This document shows, in pieces, positions 21,641 to 33,504 of a stretch of DNA of 64,000 bases. Every line of letters begins with the position of its first letter. Within the stretch, counting starts at the first letter, position 1. The stretch is from Yponomeuta sedellus (Eukaryota > Arthropoda > Insecta > Lepidoptera > Yponomeutidae). The stretch spans positions 10,804,794-10,868,793 of the forward strand of contig OW203748.1 in the NCBI GenBank assembly GCA_934045075.1, in the 5' to 3' direction. Both the position numbers and the translations under genes were made by a program. The notes below the pieces were generated by a model. It saw only the letters and a program-made list of their open reading frames with translations, was not told where the DNA came from and did not search any database.

Positions 21641-21903
21641 ACTTCACGAATGTCAAAGGATGACACGCAAAATCGTGAAGCGATCCACATTTTTGCGTAT
21701 TTTCTCACACAAGTATTGGTGTTGATGGTGTGCTCCTGTCTTGCTTCTGCTTGAAAAAGTGTGTGGGTGGGCGGTGCATTAACTAACTGCATGCTTGTGG
21801 GATTTTTTTAGCAAAGAATTTAGCAAAGTAATTTTGACATTTAATTCACAAATGTAAAAACCGTGCATCATTAGAAAATTTGCTCTTAAACGATAGTAGC
21901 TAA

Positions 21904-22206
21904 TCATCTAAAAACGTGTTGCTTACGGTATAGAACAATAATACAGCGGCCAGCAAAAGTAAATGTAGGGAAGTCGAAAACAAGGCACACAGTCATTAGT
22001 TCTTCAATGCCTTCTTGTGGCCATGGCTTGTATAATACTATTTCCAAGTAAATAAGTCTACATTTTTTAAGATATTCAATAAAAAGCTTTGACTTTAGAT
22101 GACTTTTGTATGACGTCAGCAAAGGCAGTTTGCGTATTAATTCCTCCAAAATGTTTGTTATGTTTTTACGACCTATTTGGAATTTAAAGTCATTAATGGC
22201 AAACAT
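21904..22206 (-). other. Unrecognised 100-codon ORF
   Basis: Open, with a Lys/Leu-rich helical-looking stretch (ILEELIRKLPLLTSYKSHLK). I do not recognise it. It may be a TE-protein fragment or chance in AT-rich DNA. Confidence 0.25.
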
Positions 22207-22212
22207 GGAATC

Positions 22213-22445
22213 TTAGGGTGTTTTCTCGTGGTCCCATTATTTTGCCCCGTTAACGGGACCACGAGGGATAACTATCCCTCGTGTTCCCGTTATACGTCAT
22301 CAACGGGTCCACAAGGGATAGGCTATTTCTCGTGGTCCCGTTAATAAATATAATGCCTCCTGTATAAGAATTTTCACTGGCTTGTCACGTTCAGCACCAC
22401 GTTTCTCTCCTTCTCCCTTTGCTCCCTGTATCCTTCTTATATCAT
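22213..22445 (+). mobile_element. 'CTCGTGGTCCC' element, copy 1
   Basis: Several (T)CTCGTGGTCCCGTT units in both orientations, including hairpin GGGACCACGAGGGATA/TATCCCTCGTGTTCCC, then a unique side (CACTGGCTTGTCACGTTCAGC...TCCCTGTATCCTTCT) that recurs reversed at 62925-63060. Confidence 0.65.
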
Positions 22446-22472
22446 ACGTATACCTATGTGTATCGGATGTAT

Positions 22473-22652
22473 ATAGATTTAAGAGGACTTGAGAAATTGG
22501 TCAGTTTGGATTTTTCTCCCCGCTGCCTTTTTCTCCACTACACTACGGCCCGAAGGCAGCGGCTTTCACTTTTATGTTACATTGTACTTGGGCATTCAGC
22601 AAATAGAATGTAAATTCTTTACGTTCAAATAAATTGAATTGAATTGAATCCT
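22473..22652 (+). mobile_element. LINE 3' end (family G), copy 2
   Basis: Match to 7554-7734 (reverse); ends (ATTGA)n. Confidence 0.6.
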
Positions 22653-22995
22653 TTGCCTTACAATCACAGAACATACAGCGCCACCAAGTTATCTGTTCAG
22701 GTGGGCAAAATTGTAATTACGGCCTAGTCGTCCGCCATATTGAAAAGAACCATTCCGCCGTCTGTTGATTTATAGATATATTTTATTTACATTAAAAGAT
22801 GGGCCTTTGACTTTGGATTTTTCATTTTTTCAAAGTTAATTTTTAAAATGCCACCCCGAAATTCTCCACTAGCGCCGCTCTCAACTGAACAGCTAATATG
22901 GTGGCACTGTAACTTACTAGTGGTTATATACTCTTTGATAACTTACAATAAAGAAAAACGAAATGTCAATGTGTGATTATTTATGTAGTCTGTGG

Positions 22996-23029
22996 ATTAT
23001 TTTCTCTGTGGTCACAGAGAAAATAATCA
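22996..23029. repeat. Perfect 16-bp hairpin
   Basis: GATTATTTTCTCTGTG, 2-base loop, exact reverse complement. Confidence 0.85.
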
Positions 23030-23050
23030 CTACGTTTGTCTGTGGCGCTT

Positions 23051-23272
23051 TTATATTTTAACTCGCTCTTTGGAGCCCCTATCAGCTAATATTACTGCAT
23101 TCATAGAAATACATTCAATCAGACCACTCTTTTCCACCATGGCTTTATCTGATATTCGTCCACCATAACCTTGGGATATAAAACAGTACACCAAATAATT
23201 TTTCATATATTCCGCGGTCACTTCACGACACCATTCTTCTCGCAGCCGTGCTAGGAATGGTACGAATAACAT
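23051..23272 (-). pseudogene. ISL2EU-type transposase fragment
   Basis: The minus strand reads CFISQGYGGRISDKAMVEKS then AVILADRGSK. The intact transposase of this window (57133-59494) has YISQGYGGRISDVCLVENS then HVMADRGFK at the same spacing, so this is the central DDE region around the second catalytic Asp. Only ~50 residues align. The first Asp and the Glu are absent, and RGF has become RGS. No THAP exon is visible nearby. The divergence suggests an independent, older insertion rather than a recent duplicate. Confidence 0.75.
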
Positions 23273-23386
23273 ATCCGGGTTATTGCTGGATTATTCGAAC
23301 ATAAAGGGACGAAACACTCTGCTTTCCATTTAATCAAGAAATTCACGAGTTTAGGCTAAAAAGTATTATATAATACAAGGTTATAT

Positions 23387-23766
23387 CGTGTCATTAACGT
23401 CAGTTGATTTCACAGAACAATTCAACGTTGATTTGGTCGGCTCACAGAACAATCGTTGGCTAACCGTGTATTCTGTGGTCTAACCTTGCATTTTGGTTTA
23501 AAATAAAATAAAACTTTCGTAAGCACAAGACATTGTAGACTTTTAGTCCGGATTTACATACGGGTGTTGTTATATCGGAAAAGTCCGACCAACAACACCC
23601 GTATGTAAATCCGGACTAAAAGTCTACAATGTCTTGTGCTTACGAAAGTTTCAGATCAAAAATGCAAGGTTAGACCACAGAATACACGGTTAGCCAACGA
23701 TTGTTCTGTGAGCCGACCAAATCAACGTTTAATTGTTCTGTGAAATTAACTGACGTTAATGACACG
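23387..23766. repeat. 380-bp near-perfect palindrome (foldback element)
   Basis: The arms start CGTGTCATTAACGTCAGTTG and end with the reverse complement. Both carry ACAGAACAATCGTTGGCTAA and GGACTAAAAGTCTACAATG. The loop near 23572-23590 contains TCGGA...TCCGA. Only small indels between the arms. Confidence 0.9.
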
Positions 23767-24157
23767 AGCATAATTTAAAATATTGTATATTAGACAACTG
23801 AGTAAATTTAAGTCTAATTTGAAATAATTTATGTCATTGTCATTATGAGATCTGATCAATACCGCAAAAAATGTGTGCTGTGGAACCCTTCACGTTGCGA
23901 AAATGCATAACAGAGCTAAGTATGAGGTGTATATGCTATGCTTTGTTTGGGAATCCTTTAATCCAAATTAAAGTGATAATAGTGCGTTAGCTGGTGTCTG
24001 TGCAGTTATTCCACGATACGGTGAGTTGCATTATATTTTCTGTAGAAATGATACACTTAAATTTTCATTCCTTATTTAACCTGGAGAGATTTTAGGCGAA
24101 CGATAAGCCAGTAGTTAGTTGCATTTGGAAATACTGGAACGGCTGAAACAGTTTAAT

Positions 24158-24278
24158 GTATAATATTGGGTATTCTATTCAACCTTCCATTCGTTTGAGC
24201 GAACGATAAGACGCGACGGGCACGGCGCGGCGTGAGCTTAAACGGATGGAAGGTGGAATAGAATGCCCAATATTATAC
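24158..24278. mobile_element. 121-bp MITE
   Basis: Inverted ends GTATAATATTGGGTATTCTA/TAGAATGCCCAATATTATAC, extending ~40 bp through the ACCTTCCAT(T/C)CG block. GC-rich centre. Confidence 0.75.
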
Positions 24279-24889
24279 TACTCGCAGTGGTCAGCCATCA
24301 TCAGTCTCAACCATTTTGGAGGGAGATGATCCGAACACCAAGCCACCAGTCGAATGACCGTTAGCAACCTGCAGTTAAGTTTTTGTCCGCTTCGTCTTTC
24401 TGTCATACCTCTATCGTGACTTCCGACTTCGCCGTGGCCAGTTGAAATCGTCTAGGCGGCCGGACTTCACAGGACAGGTGAAACTTGTTGTTGGCTGCGC
24501 TGTACTGATCATATTCCACTGGATCTCATGTCCAATCCACTGCCGCCATATGTTATTTCAGCGACGGAGAGATACTGTCAAATGTGTCGATCAGAAACTG
24601 GAGTATTCATAGAAACTTCGCCAAGAAAGCACAATTTAAAAGGATGCTAAATACAGCAATCGGTTCCCCGACTGCCACGACTCAGGCTCGACTATAATAA
24701 TACTCGAGCTATACACCATTAGTCCAATTCCCGACTCACTCATTTAAAAAGTCTTAAAATAAGGAAAAAAACAACGTTTTCGCGGTCAGCTAGTAAAATA
24801 GAATATTCTTACTATATGTCTAAATACGATTTTGATTAGGCCATTCTAAGTGGAAGCATTAAGGCCTATAAAAACCTAAGATACGCGGG
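24279..24889. other. Unassigned stretch, moderately GC-rich
   Basis: No open frame longer than ~60 codons and no shared repeat found. Confidence 0.3.
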
Positions 24890-25055
24890 TTTCCTCACGA
24901 TGTCTTCACTCACATTCAGCAAGGGTTCTTGCTTCTACAAATTCGCAACAGTCCTAAACTTAGTCAATGAAGTAATTGGTTCTGGGACGGTATTCAAACC
25001 TACGACCTCTTTTATGTAAGCCGAGCGTTCAAAGATTGCGCTACCATCGCTGTCA
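24890..25055 (-). mobile_element. tRNA-SINE F, decayed copy
   Basis: Reversed B-box-like TTCAAACCTACGACC and tail GGGTTTCCTCACGATG. Confidence 0.55.
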
Positions 25056-25059
25056 CTAG

Positions 25060-26063
25060 CGGTGAGGTTACTCATGACAGCGTTTTGCGCGGGAAAGGGC
25101 CCCGCCGTTTCAAAATGGCGGATTCGTGCTTTATCTCGCCATCGGAGCTTGGTCCACTGCCTTGGACGATACGATTATATCGTGCCGGCGTAGTGAGATT
25201 TTTTTTTTTATTAGTGTTGGCAACTCTAAAAGGAAATAGGTGATTGTGCCAGTGGGAGAGAGAAAGGTGTTTGAGAGGAAAGAGATAGAAGAAGAAGAAA
25301 ATGGCTTTTCAGTGTGAAGTGTACTCTGGCTGTGGGATTGAAAGGTAAAAATGTCTGGATTTAATAATAGTTCTTGAGTTTAGTGCGTAATAGCACAGAT
25401 GTTAGTATTTAATTATTTTTAATACTAGGAACTCCACTCAGTACAAAACAAAACATTGATAATTAAACAGACCACTTGAATAGCGAATAAAAGATTTCCA
25501 CAACTTAGGTAAATGCTAAAATCAAGAGAGCTGTCGTTTGGCCGGAACAATCGCTAAAGTAAACTACGCAAAGTGCGTAGCAGAGCATACTATGAGAGAC
25601 ACCATCCGATATCTCTTCGTCATCCGACAATCTCTATTTCAGATAAGATTATTTATTGACGGACCGAATCCGAACTGCGTACGAGAGCGGGGCGTGGCTG
25701 GGGCGAGAGGCATCCAGTTTAGTTCTGTTCTGTGTGCCAGCGCATGCTTGCATTATGTTACCCCGCGCGTGGAAAATAACTATTTTTATAGGACAGCTTG
25801 GATTTACCCCCTTAACTGCTTGGAATTAGATCAGAGATCGGACTAGTGCGTAAGCACTGTTCCGATTAGGTGCAAGATTTCTAGACCCGTATTTTCACGG
25901 ATTCGGATCGGACGTAGTACAAAACCGCTCTCAAGGGCGTGGGTTTGAATCCTGGCGTGCACCAATAAGTTTGACAAAATCCTGTCAGAAACCTATTAGA
26001 ATGGAGTTTGTTGGACGATTATCATCGTTCTGGATTTGATGCGTGTAATATTTGTAATATTCA
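25060..26063. other. Unassigned stretch
   Basis: Contains CG-rich patches (25080-25200, 25670-25780) and a 102-codon plus ORF (25538-25846) that I do not recognise. Confidence 0.3.
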
Positions 26064-26260
26064 TGTCATGTAATGGCACGCGTTAAGCTATGTCAGAGGC
26101 CTTATGGGCGGCTTGATAACTTCTGACAGTAAGGCCCGCCACTGTCTTACAATCCTCCACCAACCCGGACTTAGCTCCGTGACGGAGTATTGCCTAACCC
26201 TCCTGCGATGCAGGAAAAGACCCGTGCCCCAGCAGTGGGCACATAAAAGGGTTGATATCG
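26064..26260 (+). mobile_element. 5S-derived SINE type A, 5'-truncated
   Basis: From TGTCATGTAATGGCACGCG to the GGGTTGATATCGAAT tail. Confidence 0.75.
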
Positions 26261-26513
26261 AATATGTGGGTGTACTAAATATGGGGTACCTACATAAGAA
26301 AATATGAATTTAGGAGAACATTATGTTGCAGTGAAAATATGACTATGGATACTTTTGCATAGCATGGGAGAAAAATTGCTTATTAAAACTCTAAGACGTA
26401 GAGTGCATTCAAGATCGCTAATAGTATTACTTTAGTACTTGTTTAGTTTATTCTTGTCAGAACGTTAATTCCCTACGTGGCTATTTCAAGTCTACGTTCC
26501 TAAACGTACTAAA

Positions 26514-26940
26514 TGATGTAAAGGACAAGATGGCCATTCGACGAGTGCTTTATTCACAGAATATACAACATCTTCCCCTTAAGTTCACCAACATCATACC
26601 TTCATAAAAACTTATTCTATGAAACAACAGTTAACAATTATGAAACGATAATCCAAAAATACGTATGACAAACAAGCCAAGGATTGGGAGACCTTTTACA
26701 ACTGTTTGTTTTTAATCAAATCCCTTAACTGCTCTTTTGCTGCTCTTGCAGCTACCCTTTCGAAACGATAACCACCCTTTACTTGCTCGCCCTGACATGT
26801 AGTTCCCCTATTAGACGTTGAAGGCTCTACCTCGGGTTGTAATTTTAGCAGTTGCCGACGGTTCCTTCGTATCCCACCGCTGCCACCATGATGTAAACGA
26901 CAAGATGGCCATTCGACGAGTGCTTTATTCACAGAATATA
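26514..26940 (-). mobile_element. Miniature (TRIM-like) LTR retrotransposon
   Basis: Direct repeats at 26514-26570 (57 bp, minus strand TGTTGTATATTC...TTTACATCA) and 26889-26940 (outer end lost). On the minus strand the inner edge of the upstream repeat is followed by TGGTGGCAGCGGTGGGAT, placed like a primer binding site. AAGGGGAAGA precedes the other repeat like a polypurine tract. The ~318-bp interior has one 78-codon ORF without gag/pol motifs. The LTRs are much shorter than usual. Confidence 0.6.
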
Positions 26941-27250
26941 AATAAATAAATAAATAAAATGTTTATTTCATCAACTTAAAGTACATTTCTCTTAACAGTG
27001 TTTGGAGCCTCCATTTAAGCAAAAAGATGCCTGTGTTAGGACACTCCGCTCTTCCATAGCCAGTATAAACTATTTACTAGAAGTTACACTTAAAAATAAC
27101 ATTTTATTTAGAGCAAAAATTTAAATTAGACAAAATGTGTGCATGTGTATGTGTGAGTGTGTGTGTGTGTGTACGAGGGTGTATGTGTGTGTGTGTGTGA
27201 GTGTGTGTGTGTGAGGGTGTGTGTGTGTGTGTATGTGTGTGTGTGCCTTT
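26941..27250 (-). mobile_element. LINE 3' end with (TG)n
   Basis: Starts with an (AATA)n tail and AAATGTTTATTTCATC, and contains imperfect (TG)n at 27125-27245. A short AAGCTTTTGTTTAAAGTAGC LINE tail also lies at 27440-27490. Confidence 0.5.
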
Positions 27251-27259
27251 ACTTTATCG

Positions 27260-28866
27260 TAGAATATACAACACTAAATAAACATTCTAGGCGTCAATGG
27301 AGTTCGTTAATGGTATGGGATTCCGTCAATTAGTTCATATAAAACGTACAGACTGAATGAGTAAAAACACGTCACATGATACCACGTTAAAACTATTAGG
27401 TACTTATATGAATAAAGTTAATCAAAATCAAAAAGCTTTTGTTTAAAGTAGCACAGAAACTGCGGCTCAATGAACGTTACGAGTTAAAACAGATTAAACC
27501 TAAGCATTATTTTTTAAAAACTCCAAATCAGAGAAACCGGCCAGTATCGCCATAAAAACAAAAACAGTAATAACAAAAAGAGATCCGCCGGAAACGCAAC
27601 AAGTTTGTACCAGAGACAAAATAATTTGTTTGTTTTTAAATACGCGCTTAACTGAAGGGTCGCCCCTCGAGATGACTTGAGATTTGCATACTTCCGGTCG
27701 GGTGGTTGGCAGCCCTGGCCCGATAAATGCGTTGGCTGATTATGGATAATCCAGTTTTTTCTTGTATCCGTCCATGGGATTATTTTTCACTTGACCTAGA
27801 GGTTTGAAGTAAGTTTTCTGTCAGCCAAAATATAATTTTAATTTTATTATTACTATTTTATTTAGTCGTAAAAAAACCGCTCACAGGCTTTAGTTTAAAT
27901 TTAAAAAAATTAGCTGATTCGGCAATCGTTGTTTTGCCATATTAAGAAGCCTAAGACTTTTTCTCAGTACTACCAAATAAACACAAACAAAACCCTAAAT
28001 TATCGGAAGCCGTTTCGGCGGAGTTCTGTGACACAATATTTTGTATATTAGATTAATACATATTCGTACTTCAAGAACTTAAATATTTCCACTAAATGAC
28101 TATGATCAAGTATAATTTGGTTCAAAACAAGAGAAACTTACCCAATAATATGCCTAAATAGGTACGGTGGTGTAATAAAAAGGTTTGGTACAGTACATTC
28201 GAATAGAGAGACGAGCTGGGATCCTAGTTAGATGAATAATTCATACCTATGTGTTAAGTGTCAGGCCCAAAAAGCGTTATTATTAAGAGGTGTCTATTTG
28301 GTTACAACTTAAAATAGGTAAGATCCCAACAGAGTTTACGTTTCTGAAACTTTTTTTCAGTGCTGACTAGGGTACTTATCTAGAGTAACAAGGATACAAA
28401 TTGTGCAGACGCTAAGTTAATACAGGTGGGCAGTACAAGTCTTATTTATAAAAATTGAGTAGGTAATACAGGATTGCGGACTTTTTTAGAGCAAAACGTT
28501 AATTATTATTAAAGGCTTTCTTAGGTAACACAAAGGAAGCAATTTTTGATTTGGTTAATACTTACATATTACTTGTTTTTTAACTTAAATTATTTTATGA
28601 TTTAATATTGTATCGTGCTAACATCCTGACAGCCTTAACTCCTGCTCTAAATTACAAGCATAGAGACGGGGAGTGCTGAAAGTCACCGTTGGTAAGTACT
28701 TAGTGGTAACCGACATGTTAGCTGAGCTCCCTCCTTTTACCAAAATGGTTAGAGGCAGTCTTAACAAAACAATGTTGATACTATTTTTGTTAATTGTTGT
28801 GTGTTTTGGTAATAAAAGATTTCTTAGGATACTTATCCCGGGATCCCGTTTAGTGAAAGAGGCTTG
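27260..28866. other. AT-rich stretch, mostly unassigned
   Basis: Apart from the LINE tail near 27440, no repeat family, RNA or supported ORF was seen. Confidence 0.35.
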
Positions 28867-28869
28867 TTA

Positions 28870-29523
28870 GTGCCTTTTCACATGCACCCGGCCGCCGTCC
28901 GGTCGCCGGGCCGCGTAAAGTAGTAATGTATGAGATCCAATGACAGCTTTCATATGAATAACGACCGGCCGGCGACCGGGTGCTTATAAAAACAGGAAAT
29001 ACTGCGATTGCTCGTGCGGCGACCGTGTTCAAACCGGGTCCATCTGAAAGCCCATATTATTGTCGCTTATTCTATCAAGTAATTAAAAGTATTTAAGTAT
29101 CCTTTTCATTCTGTATTTATAATACGTTTTCTATTCATATGAGTATTATTCTATATAACATATGAGTATTCTACTCTATATGGTATTATTAATTCTTTAT
29201 TGTTATTGCCCATGATCATGTCACACCGCAGTCTGTGCCGCTCGTGGGGTAGCTGACTGAAAATCAGCGCTGAAGGCTTGTTCACCAGCATATTGCTGAG
29301 TCAGTTTCCATTTATAGCAGCAGTAACACGCCGTGACCTTTCGTTTTTCTTCGTTTTTTTGTTTTTTGTGAATGTAATGTTTAGTAATAGGTTTTAAGTT
29401 TGTTACTGCGGCGTGTGCAGTGTTTCTATTAATACATTTTTTTCTTCTTTTTCGTGTTTAAAGCTCTTGCTAAGCCCGGCTCCCTACCGTTTAATCGGTG
29501 ACCGGATGGATGTGAAAAGGCAC
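28870..29523. mobile_element. PIF/Harbinger-like MITE with TTA duplication
   Basis: TTA at 28867-28869 and 29524-29526. Ends GTGCCTTTTCACATG...CCGG and the reverse. The 3-bp TTA site is the Harbinger hallmark. Contains a LINE-type insert at about 29215-29455. Confidence 0.7.
29215..29455 (+). mobile_element. LINE 3' end inside the MITE
   Basis: AGCTGACTGAAAATCAGCGCTG, TTGCTGAGTCAG and GCAGCAGTAACACGCCGTGACC are shared with 39770-39955. Confidence 0.55.
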
Positions 29524-29794
29524 TTAGTACTTTAAAAGTTTAGGAACCGCTGAACTTGTAACTGTGCAAAACTCTTTACACCATTTTTATTTCTTTTTCT
29601 ATCTATAATTTTCAAATATTTAAATTACATCACACATTTTTCGATTTCCCTCATTTTTCATCCTTACTACTTTACCCTTCGACCAGATCTGACTATTTTA
29701 CCTGCTTATCCGTTTTTATCCAGTTTTCTGTTTTATTATAAAATAACAGTATTTACAAACAAAGCAACAGTCGTTCCAGTTTTATTATTTAAGA

Positions 29795-30235
29795 TAAGAT
29801 AAGAATATTCTTTATTGTACACTAGAGCACATATTATAAAACATGTATAGATACAAAGTATAATTGGCGGCCTTATTGCTAAAAGCAATTTCTTCCAGAC
29901 AACCTTACGACGGAAAGTTGCTGAAGGAAATAAGCGACAGGTAGTCGGTGCAAATATGAATATATTAATACACTACTTATATAAATAACAATATACCTAC
30001 ATAAACAGTTACACACATATTTATGATAAACTTACATAAATACGTTATAATAACAATCTACGCGATTAGGAAATAAATACAATATTGTGTACCTATATGG
30101 AGACATACGGAAAAGACAAAATGAAAAGGACAATGCACGAATACTAAACTTGCAGGGACAGATAAAACTCCTTAACTTTGCTTTTAAAGACAGCTGAGGA
30201 AGGGGAGCGCCTTATTGATACCGGATGATCATTCC
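29795..30235 (-). mobile_element. LINE 3' region (family I)
   Basis: AAGATAAGAATATTCTTTATTG, CAATTGGCGGCCTTATTGC, then AT-rich sequence to a GATACCGGATGATCATTCCA block. Confidence 0.45.
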
Positions 30236-30571
30236 ACATAATTTACAAAATATATACTTACAAAATTACATTGGCGCCCAACGTGGGGCTATCCACGCTA
30301 TGCTTAACTCGTCTTCGGAATAATCGCACCCATTCGACCATCCCAAGAAATCCGTGTATAAAATTTCAATTAAACGATTCCGTAGTGCCTACACTTTTGC
30401 AGCGGACAATATTTTTACTGCCGTTGTTTCGCTTTACTGCAGAGTTATTTTACCGTTTCAATGGCGGTCACACGACCAGCTGGGTCCTTCCAGTCTTATG
30501 TACATATTTTCTTCTAACTTGTTTAAGAAGCATTGTGTTTTGGAGAATGAATTAAACTTCTTTACGGAGAA
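30236..30571. other. Unassigned stretch with overlapping ORFs
   Basis: Two plus-strand frames are open (30271-30555 and 30354-30713), neither recognised. Confidence 0.3.
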
Positions 30572-30972
30572 TACCTCCACCGGCCCGGACTTGTCCCCCG
30601 TGGTCTATGACCTAACCTTCCAGCGTTGCAGGAAGAAACCCGTGCCCCGGCAGTGGGGACATACACGGGTTGATATTGATATCGATCGATGGCGAATCGG
30701 TGACTACCGTTAGTGGCATTTTGTCGAGCGCCTCCGTGCTTCGCAAGGCACTTCAAGCCGTCGGTGCCAGCTGTCATGTAATGGCAGTTCTAAAGCCATG
30801 TCAGGGCCCTTACGGGCGGCTTGATAACTTCTGACAGTAAGGCCCGCCAGTGTGTTATAATCCTCCACCAACCCGGACTAGGCCCCCGTGGTTGAGTATT
30901 GCCTGACCTTCCTGCGATACATGAAGAGATCCATGCCCCAGCAGTGGGGACATAAAAGGGTTGATATCGATG
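30572..30972 (+). mobile_element. Two type-A 5S-derived SINE pieces in tandem
   Basis: 30572-30690 is a 3' part ending (GATATC/GATCGAT). 30691-30972 resumes within the head (GGTGACTACCGTTAGTGGC) and runs to its own tail. Confidence 0.75.
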
Positions 30973-30984
30973 GAGGATCCTTAA

Positions 30985-31440
30985 CATTCTGGAGGTCGTG
31001 AATCTCGGCATGAACCAATGACTTTGTTTTTCAAGTTAGGTACGTACATTTGTGAACTTTTAGTAACAGTAACCTCATGATATTTTCCTTGACAGCGAGT
31101 TAACTGTTATGGAAAATGCCGTGAGGAAACCTGAGAGTCCGCATGTCCGAGATGTTCGCATTTAGATGAGATGAAACACGACTTTGGAAAAAGTGAGCAT
31201 CGGAAACTTTAATATAGTAGCTCTTTTAACAACCCACTAACAAGAAGGTAGGTCCAAGAATTTAAAACTTGCCAAGTAGCAATACCACTCGCTAACTGTG
31301 AAGGAAAACATCGTGAGGAAACCTGAGTGTTTGGGGTGTTCAAATACCTCAGCGCTTGACAATGCCATTCCGCGATGGGCACACGTGGTAATAAAGCCCA
31401 TATTCTCTCTCAGAGAGAAGGCCCGTGCCCGTTTACCAGC
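30985..31440 (+). mobile_element. tRNA-SINE F, two partial copies
   Basis: First: GAGGTCGTGAATCTCGGCATG...CAATGACTTTG. Second (31262-31440): GCAATACCACTCGCTAAC...GAAGGAAAACATCGTGAGG. Confidence 0.55.
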
Positions 31441-31678
31441 CACATAAAAAGATATAATATTATAATAGAAAGATTGAAAAGCTGCAAGCGCAATTCCTAA
31501 ATCTGTTCAATTTACTTGCAAATGCAGACCATAAACTCGTTTTACGGGCTCTCAGAGCAAACAGCCGTAAAAAAATTAAGCATTAAACGAAACTACTGGC
31601 AGTTAGTTTATTAAAAACTTCTTGCATCGTCGGCATAGAAATGAGGTTTTATCGGGGAGTAAAGAAAAAGTCGGGAAC

Positions 31679-32540
31679 CGCTCGCAGCCCCAGCTGCCTG
31701 AGTGATCTTAAACGATCACGAAGGTTAAGCAACACAGGGCGCGTTCAGTGCATTGATGTGTCACCGTCTATGACTAACGCCAGTGGCATTTTTCCGAGCA
31801 GTTCCGTGCTTCGCCAGGTATGTGGCTGCTGCCGTCGATAGATGGCAGCCGTTAAGCCCATTCAGAGGCCTTGGGGTGGCCTGAAAACTTCTGACAGTAA
31901 GGCCAGTCAGTATATCTATGAAAATATTATGTATGTCAGGAAAAATATTAGCAACTTTAAAACTGCAGGTAGCCAACATAATGTAAATACTAGAAATAAA
32001 CATAAACTTTTGATCCCAAGATTTAGGCTGGCAAAAGTTAATACATCCTTCATGGGGCATTGTATACGCTTCTACAATAAAATCCCTGAAGATATATTAA
32101 GTTTGACTGAAGCGCGTTTCAAAATGTGTAAAGTACACTTTGTGCCAAAAGAGCTACTATAATACTCGTATTAAGGATTATTTAGATGACAATGATGTCT
32201 GGAATTCAAGCATGTAAAATTCACGAGTTTTGTAGAATCTGTGTAAATTCTGTTAACTAAGGAATTCGAAAAGACTAAGTTTGGAGTTTTTTTGTCCATT
32301 TTTTCTCCAAAATGATCCAGATTTTGACATGGACACCTAGTTTGACTTGTAACGTTCATTAAGCCGCAGTATCTGCGCTATTTTGAATAAAACCTTTTAA
32401 TTTCATTTCAGACCAGTCACTAGTCTTGCAAGCCTCCACCAATCCGGACTTGACCCCGTGGCGGAGTATGGTCTATACCTTCCTCAGGGAAGAGACCCGT
32501 GCCCCACGGTGGGGACATAATGGATTGATGATGATGATAA
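31679..32540 (+). mobile_element. Type-B 5S-derived SINE, split by a LINE insertion
   Basis: 5' part 31679-31909 (GATCACGAAGGTTAAGCAAC). 3' part resumes at 32413 and ends GGGACATAATGGATTGATG. The two join cleanly at CCAGTCA. Confidence 0.8.
31910..32412 (+). mobile_element. LINE 3' fragment inserted in the SINE
   Basis: Flanked by CCAGTCA duplications (31903-31909, 32413-32419). Encodes NTRNKHKLLIPRFRLAKVN then FMGHCIRFYNKIPEDI, a Jockey/CR1-like ORF2 C-terminus, and ends GAATAAAACCTTTTAATTTC. Confidence 0.8.
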
Positions 32541-33504
32541 TTAATGATAGCACAGCTTAATGGCCTGGGTGTAAAAAGGTGAAAGTAATGTCAATTTAGA
32601 GCTTATATATTAGCAAACTATCTCGGAAAATTCTGCGGATTTTGGAAATCTGAGAGCAGAGTTAAAAGAGATTTAGTATAAGTGAGGCTATGCAACAAGC
32701 TGACAATGAAATTTATACTAAACTTATCCGTGTCCGTACAAGTTAAGCAAGATCGTACGTCGGTAGAAAGAAAGCACTGGTCGAAGAATTATAATAACAA
32801 AAACCACAGGAAACACACTCAAAACGCACTTAACGATACGAGAAGACGAGTGATTATAGTTTGAGCCAGGGAGCTGTCACGCCTGTCACTATTAGCACGG
32901 AGACAGATTAAAAATACAGTTGACAAACACGGGTAATAAATCTGTAAACGAGAATCCATTTAAAGATTTATTTTCATCGGGTTAATATTTTGATTTTATT
33001 AATCTGTTGATATTATGTATCTTATAATGTATTTATTTAATTTGATTGAATCAATCATCTAGTGCAGGTGTTTTTTATTTAATACATGCAGACTAATCGA
33101 TTAAAGTAATCGATATCCTCTTTTATTAGAGACATAAATTATTTTTAAGATTTCTCGTCTTCCAGATTGTGAATTTAGCTCAAAATAGAAAATTATAACG
33201 CTTTTTTTAAACCATATCTCAACTATTTACAATCGTGCTCAGAAATCCCCGTCTCCTTTGATGTCTATACTAGGTCATAACAGAAGCCCATACATGGAAA
33301 CGCAAGTAAGCGCGTTTTATATACAACTATAAATGATTTATCCTCATTGAAACTCCCGACACTGATACTTAAAATAGGTACCTACGTAAAACTTTTCGCC
33401 ATGAAAGCAGTCCTCTTCTCTTTCATGCCAACCCATCCGGTCCTTTGCTTGCCTCCTCCAATGTCACTCAGCCGCTTTCAAAATGTCGTTGGCTTACTGG
33501 GCTG
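32541..33504. other. AT-rich stretch without recognisable features
   Basis: Small ORFs only; nothing supported. Confidence 0.4.

Noticed and set aside
26696..26932. Gypsy-type pol C-terminus (GGIRRNRRQL)
   Set aside because: The peptide lies over the primer-site-like sequence next to the repeat, so the match is probably chance translation of an LTR leader.
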